Assembly: GCA_030041495.1 (NCBI GenBank)
Contig: JASHNT010000081.1
Coordinates: 33,412 to 97,411, forward strand
From: Bryobacteraceae bacterium
GTDB taxonomy: Bacteria; Acidobacteriota; Terriglobia; Bryobacterales; Bryobacteraceae
DNA: 64,000 bases
Direction: 5' to 3'
The notes under the pieces were generated by a model that had not been told where the DNA came from, searched no databases, and saw only the letters and a program-made list of their open reading frames with translations. Every line of letters begins with the position of its first letter. Positions within the stretch are counted from its first letter, which is position 1. Both the position numbers and the translations under genes were made by a program. Below are positions 59,947 through 64,000 of this stretch, piece after piece.

Positions 59947-60644
59947 ACGCCTCCCCACCACGCCAGGTACGTCTTGTCATCGTGGGCGCCACCGGAATGG
60001 TCGGCGGATTCGCCTTGCGCTACGCGCTCAATCATCCTTCCGTCGGAATCGTCACAGTCATCGGCCGCAGGACGCTCGGAATTTCTCATCCTAAGCTCAA
60101 AGAGCTCCTGCATCCCGATTTCATAGACTGCTCGGCGCTCGCCCAGCCGCTTTCCGGGCAGGATGCCGCAGTGTTTTGCCTCGGCGTCTATACGGGCGCC
60201 GTCCCCGATGAGGAGTTTCGCAAAATCACTGTCGACTACACCGTCGAGTTCGCGCGCGTCCTCCGCGCCAACAGTCCCGGCGCGGCCTTCTCATTCTTGA
60301 GCGGGAGCGGCGCGGACCAGACGGAACAGAGCCGGATGGCCTTCGCACGGTACAAGGGAAAGGCCGAGAAGGCGCTGCTCGCGGATGGCTTCCCTCGTCT
60401 TTACATCTTCAGGCCGGCCTATATCTATCCCGTGGAGCCGCGTAAGGAGCCGAATTTCAGTTACCGAATCTTGCGCCTGATTTACCCTGTGTTTCGGGTG
60501 CTGTTCCCCAATCAGGTCATTCGCGCCGATGACTTGGCGAAGGCCATGGTGGAAGTTGCCCTCCAAGGAAAGAGCGAACCCGAAAACATGGTTTTCGAGA
60601 ACAGGGACATTCGCGCTATGACTAAGAAGCTTCATCCTGCGTGA
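59943..60644 (+). CDS. NAD(P)-binding Rossmann protein (atypical SDR)
   Basis: A 233-residue protein with VIVGATGMVGGFALRYALNHP as dinucleotide site, then FLSGSGADQTEQSRMAFARYKGKAEKALLADGFPRLYIFRPAYIYP, where the catalytic YxxxK is RYKGK-like (YKGKAEK), as in HTATIP2/NmrA-type proteins. Cotranscribed with the SnoaL-like gene; together they may reduce or isomerise a small ketone or quinone. Confidence 0.78.
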   Translation: MNASPPRQVRLVIVGATGMVGGFALRYALNHPSVGIVTVIGRRTLGISHPKLKELLHPDFIDCSALAQPLSGQDAAVFCLGVYTGAVPDEEFRKITVDYTVEFARVLRANSPGAAFSFLSGSGADQTEQSRMAFARYKGKAEKALLADGFPRLYIFRPAYIYPVEPRKEPNFSYRILRLIYPVFRVLFPNQVIRADDLAKAMVEVALQGKSEPENMVFENRDIRAMTKKLHPA

Positions 60645-60667
60645 GTGGGATGTGTGATGCGGGTATC

Positions 60668-62083
60668 TCACTGCCAACCGCCACCGAGGGCCCTGTAAAG
60701 CTGAACTACGCTAACCAGTTCCGCGTACCGGATCTGCTGCAGCGTGAGTTCGGCCGAAAGAAGATCGGTGTCAGCGAGCAGGGCGTTGAGCTGGGTATCG
60801 ACGCCGCCTTCATAGCGGCGGTAAGCCAAGCGCTTGCGGTCCTGGAGGGCGACTACGAGTTTCTGCTGCTCGACCCGGCTCTCGCGCGTTCGCTGATGAG
60901 CGATCAGCGCGTCGGAAACCTCCTGAAAGGCGGTCCGAATCGATTTTTCATACGCTACCTCCGCATCATCGCGCTCGGCTTCGGCGAGACGCACGTTGTT
61001 CTTGAGTCGGCCGGCGGTGAAGATCGGTTGCGTGACCTGGGGTATGAAACTCCACGCGCCTGCGGGTCCGGAGAACAGGTTCGCCAGGGTTGAGCTCTGC
61101 CCGCCGATGGACCCCGTGAGGCTGATCTGCGGGAAGTAAGCCGCTCTGGCCACGCCGATGCTGGCATTGGCGGCGATCAGAGACTGCTCGGCCGCGCGGA
61201 TGTCAGGCCGGCGTTCAAGCAATGCCGAGGGCAGTCCGGCAGGTACCTCCGGCAGGGGATAATCCTGGTCGAAACTGCTCTCCCGCTCGATGCTTTCCGG
61301 GTTCTTGCCGAGCAGCAGAGATATTTGATCTTCGGTCTGTTCGGCCTGCTGCCTCAACTGAGGAACGCTCTCGGCCGCGCTGTCGACGAGTTGCTCGGCC
61401 TGGCGCACGTCAAGCTGCGTGTCGATACCGCGGGCTTCACGATCCAGGGTCAGTTTGAGGGACTCCTGGCGTGTTTCCAGCGTGCTTTCGGAGATCCTGA
61501 GCTCGGAATCCAGCTCCAGCAACTGAAAGTAGTCGGCCGCGACTTGGCTCACCACCGTAGTGATTACTGTTTTGCGGTTCCAGTCCGCGCTGAGCAGATT
61601 GGCGCGTGCGGCCTCCGTGGCGCGGCGCAACTGTCCCAATAGATCGACTTGGAACGACAGAAGGTTGAGCGCGGCTTCTCCCCAGTTGCGGTTCTGATCG
61701 GGAAGAACCGAGGCGGCGAGCGGTGTCGCGCCGGTCCTCGAAAGGCGAGTGATATCGAGATTTCCCGAGGCGCTTAGCTGGGGGTATTGGTTGGAGCGAG
61801 TGATTCCAAGATTCGCCCGCGCTTCGTCAACCCGCGCCACGGCGTCGCGCAGATCGTAGTTTTGAACCAAAGCTACCTTGATCAGACCGTCGAGCTGGGG
61901 ATCGCGGAAGACCTCGAACCACTTCAGATCTGCGAGCGAAGCACCTTGTGATTCGGATAGGGGCTCCGGTGCGCGAAAGCTCGTTGGTACGGGGACCTGC
62001 GGCCGCTTGTAATTGGGGCCGACGGTGCACCCGGAAAGGGTTACAGCCGCGACAGCAATTCCAATGTAGAAAGACGTCCTCAT
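60668..62083 (-). CDS. RND efflux outer membrane lipoprotein (NodT/OprM family)
   Basis: A 471-residue protein with a lipobox (AAVTLSGC-TVGPNYKRPQVPVP), the standard OprM start. Two efflux repeats follow (LKWFEVFRDPQLDGLIKVALVQNYDLRDAVARVDEARANLGITRS and RRPDIRAAEQSLIAANASIGVARAAYFPQISL), ending YRALGGGWQ. It starts one base after the permease stop and is the last gene of the minus-strand efflux operon. Confidence 0.92.
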   Translation of the reverse strand: MRTSFYIGIAVAAVTLSGCTVGPNYKRPQVPVPTSFRAPEPLSESQGASLADLKWFEVFRDPQLDGLIKVALVQNYDLRDAVARVDEARANLGITRSNQYPQLSASGNLDITRLSRTGATPLAASVLPDQNRNWGEAALNLLSFQVDLLGQLRRATEAARANLLSADWNRKTVITTVVSQVAADYFQLLELDSELRISESTLETRQESLKLTLDREARGIDTQLDVRQAEQLVDSAAESVPQLRQQAEQTEDQISLLLGKNPESIERESSFDQDYPLPEVPAGLPSALLERRPDIRAAEQSLIAANASIGVARAAYFPQISLTGSIGGQSSTLANLFSGPAGAWSFIPQVTQPIFTAGRLKNNVRLAEAERDDAEVAYEKSIRTAFQEVSDALIAHQRTRESRVEQQKLVVALQDRKRLAYRRYEGGVDTQLNALLADTDLLSAELTLQQIRYAELVSVVQLYRALGGGWQ

Positions 62084-62084
62084 C

Positions 62085-63866
62085 TCAGTCTCCTTGAGCC
62101 GGTGAAGGTAATGGACCTGGGCTGGGCGCCATCACCTTCGCTCCTGACAGTTTCTCGACCACAACAAAAATGGCGGGAACCAGGAATCTGCCGAGGAACG
62201 TTTCCGCTATCATTCCTCCGATTGCCGCGGTCCCGATGATCTGGCGCGCGATGGAGCCTGCGCCGGAAGCGATCCACAAGGGAATGCAGCCGACAATAAA
62301 GGCGAGCGCGGTCATCATTAGAGGCCGGAAGCGGACTCTGGCCGCCTGCAGCGCGGCATCGGCCAGAGGTGTGCCTTTTTCATACAGCTCCTTGGAAAAA
62401 GCGACGATCAAAATCGAGTTCTTCGCGCCCAGCCCAATCAGCATCACTAAGGCTATTTGCAGATAAACATCGTTTTCGAGCTGGACCATGTACGCTGGCA
62501 CAAAGGCGCCCAGCACCATGCGGCGGAGCCATAGCGTGGCGATCGCGCCGAAGACCGCAACCGGAGTGCTCAACAGTACGCTGAAGGGAAGTGACCAGCT
62601 CTCGTAAAGCGCCGCGAGAACCAGAAACACAAAGACAAAAGAAAAGCCGAAGATAACCCAGGAGGAAACTCCCTGACGCGCTTGCTGCTCCTGATACGAC
62701 ATGCCCAGGTAGTCGAAGCCCATTTCGCTCGGCATCGTTTGGCGGAAGACTTCTTCAAGGGCCGCGGTGGCTTGATCCGAGCTGTAGCCCGGAGCGGCGC
62801 TGCCGTTGATCTGCGCGGCCCGGTATTCGTTGTAGCGCAAGGTGAACTCGGGGCCGGAGCGCTTCTCGAAGTTCGCTACCGCCGTGAGCGGCACGGCCGT
62901 GCCCTGGCTGTTGCGCACGTAGAACTTGTCAAGGTCGTCTAAATCCGATCGATAGGGCGCCTCAGCCTCCACGTACACCTGCCAGGTGCGCCCAAAATCG
63001 TTGAAGTAATTTATGAACAGGCCGCCCATGTCGGCCTGAATGGTTTGATAGACATCGGTGAGTCCGACCCCCTGTTTTAGCGCCTTCTCCCGGTCCACGT
63101 GGAGGAATCGCTGCGGTACGCTAGGCAGGAACGTCGTGTTGATCGTTCCGATTTCCGGACGCTTTTTGGCGGCCGTGAGAAACTTGCTCAGGTTGTCAGC
63201 CAGGAAGGCAACGTCCTTGCCGGCACGGTCTTCGAGAACAAACTGAAAACCGCCAGCAGTGCCTACACCGGGGATCGCGGGCGGCGAGAAGCTGAAAACG
63301 GTTCCAGCCGGCAGATTGCCGAGTTCGCGATTCAGGCGGTCCTTGATGGCCTGATACTGCTCGTCTCTGGATTTGCGATCGTCCCACGGCTTCAAAGTGA
63401 CGAAGAAGAAGGCGTTGTAAGTAGTCTGCGCCAAGCTCAGCAGGTTGAATCCGATGACGGTGGTGGTGTATTCGACGCCAGGCGTATTGGCGAGAATCTG
63501 CTCGACTTGCGCCCCGGCCTCGCTGGTGCGTTCCATCGAAGAGGCGACCGGAAGCTGCATGCTGACGTAAAAGTAGCCTTGGTCCTCGTCCGGCAGGAAG
63601 CTGGAGGGAAGGCGCTTGCCGACAAAAACTGCGGCGAGACCACAGGCGGCCAGGATCACCAGCACGACGCCGCCCTTCCGGATGACAACATCGGACCAGC
63701 GGACAAAGCCATCCGTGGCTCCTTCCCAATAGCGGTTGAAGAAACCAAAGAACATTCCGAGCGGTCCGCGCCGCTTATCGCCTCCTTCGGGCGCCGGTCG
63801 CAACAGCAATCCCGTGTCAAGGGCGGAGTGAAAGTTTCCCATTGGGGCGGAGCAAAAGGGGACCAC
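62085..63866 (-). pseudogene. RND efflux permease (AcrB/HAE1 type), N-terminal half missing
   Basis: About 590 residues matching the second half of an AcrB-type pump, from the segment before helix 7 (GPLGMFFGFFNRYWEGATDGF...LPSSFLPDEDQGYFYVSMQLPVASSMERT) through the periplasmic loop to helices 8-12 (FGFSFVFVFLVLAALYESWSLPFSV, MLIGLGAKNSILIVAFSKE, GTAAIGGMIAETFL). Full pumps have about 1040 residues. Upstream of about 63,840 similarity ends, and an in-frame stop lies at 63972-63974. The first six helices and the proton-relay half are absent, so it cannot work as a pump alone. Confidence 0.85.
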
Positions 63867-64000
63867 TTCATTCCTCCCTGGCCCGTGTTTCCTGGGCGTT
63901 TGGGGGCGGCTGGAGCGGAGCCCTGCGACGCCCGTTAGGGCGGCGCGCTTAGGGCGGAGCGGAAGCCGCTCTCAAACGCGGGCGATTCAGACGGCCGAGG
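63840..64000. other. Foreign or repeat-like sequence at the permease junction
   Basis: This end shows no resemblance to the missing pump coding sequence. It is G-rich on the plus strand with similar short units (TTAGGGCGGCG, TTAGGGCGGAG) and a GCGGAAGCCGC palindrome-like piece at about 63958-63968. It could be an end of a repeat or mobile element that displaced the 5' half of the pump gene. Confidence 0.35.

Noticed and set aside
1..64000. CRISPR arrays, rRNA genes and complete insertion sequences
   Set aside because: I saw no regularly spaced repeats, no rRNA segments and no transposase reading frames in the window.

Overview
The window looks like the chromosome of an acidobacterium of the Solibacter/Bryobacter type. 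This rests on GC-rich coding, many GTG/TTG starts, a very large Oar-like TonB-dependent receptor with a carboxypeptidase-regulatory N-terminus, several planctomycete-type cytochrome proteins (DUF1592, DUF1549/DUF1553, DUF1501) and secreted 'HWEGDTLVV' family proteins. The assignment comes from gene content, not from a marker tree.

Layout. 1-2.2 kb: the 3' end of a PQQ-dependent dehydrogenase, then a small inserted segment bounded by a long direct repeat that includes the 3' half of tRNA-Leu(UAA). It carries a two-gene cassette (a proline-rich protein plus a 44-residue membrane peptide). 2.2-7 kb: a secreted protein, a CpaE/TadZ-like ATPase and a DUF1592-type cytochrome protein. 7-14 kb (minus strand): a complete tol-pal operon (tolQ, tolR, TolA/TonB-like, tolB, pal, cpoB) that continues into bluB and a quinone oxidoreductase. 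14-30.7 kb: recN, an S1/P1 nuclease, a candidate small RNA with a strong terminator, sthA, a ROK protein, a FAH-fold protein, ilvE, two tandem long TolC-like proteins, msrPQ, a P-loop kinase with a HicB-like partner, and an MmgE/PrpD - unknown - metallo-beta-lactamase operon.

30.8-53.2 kb is the most interesting part. A MarR regulator diverges from a carbon-phosphorus-lyase-type operon, phnI-M-G-H-J-K-L-D-C-E-E. All genes are open, but PhnJ keeps only one of the four cysteines expected for its radical-SAM/thiyl chemistry. The PhnK metal-type insertion keeps two of the four cysteines I expect, and PhnM has changed two active-site segments. A 12-bp palindrome, TACGT-NN-ACGTA, occurs before phnI, before phnG, and at both divergent promoter regions downstream. 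Those promoters drive DUF6152 and HWEGDTLVV-family secreted proteins, a DUF1549/DUF1553 cytochrome, DUF1501, an exported phosphonoacetate-hydrolase-like enzyme, a diheme cytochrome c and the TonB receptor. I read this as one regulon: outer-membrane uptake, periplasmic oxidation or hydrolysis, PhnDCEE import, and a modified, possibly non-radical, 'C-P lyase-like' cytoplasmic complex. The last step is inference.

53.2-64 kb: accessory and regulatory genes (a zinc-protease-like protein, DUF1398, a beta-propeller lactonase, a broken ECF sigma factor, isochorismatase/TetR, LysR, a SnoaL-like protein and an NAD(P)-binding protein). The window ends in an RND efflux operon whose permease has lost its N-terminal half at a sharp junction near 63.84 kb.
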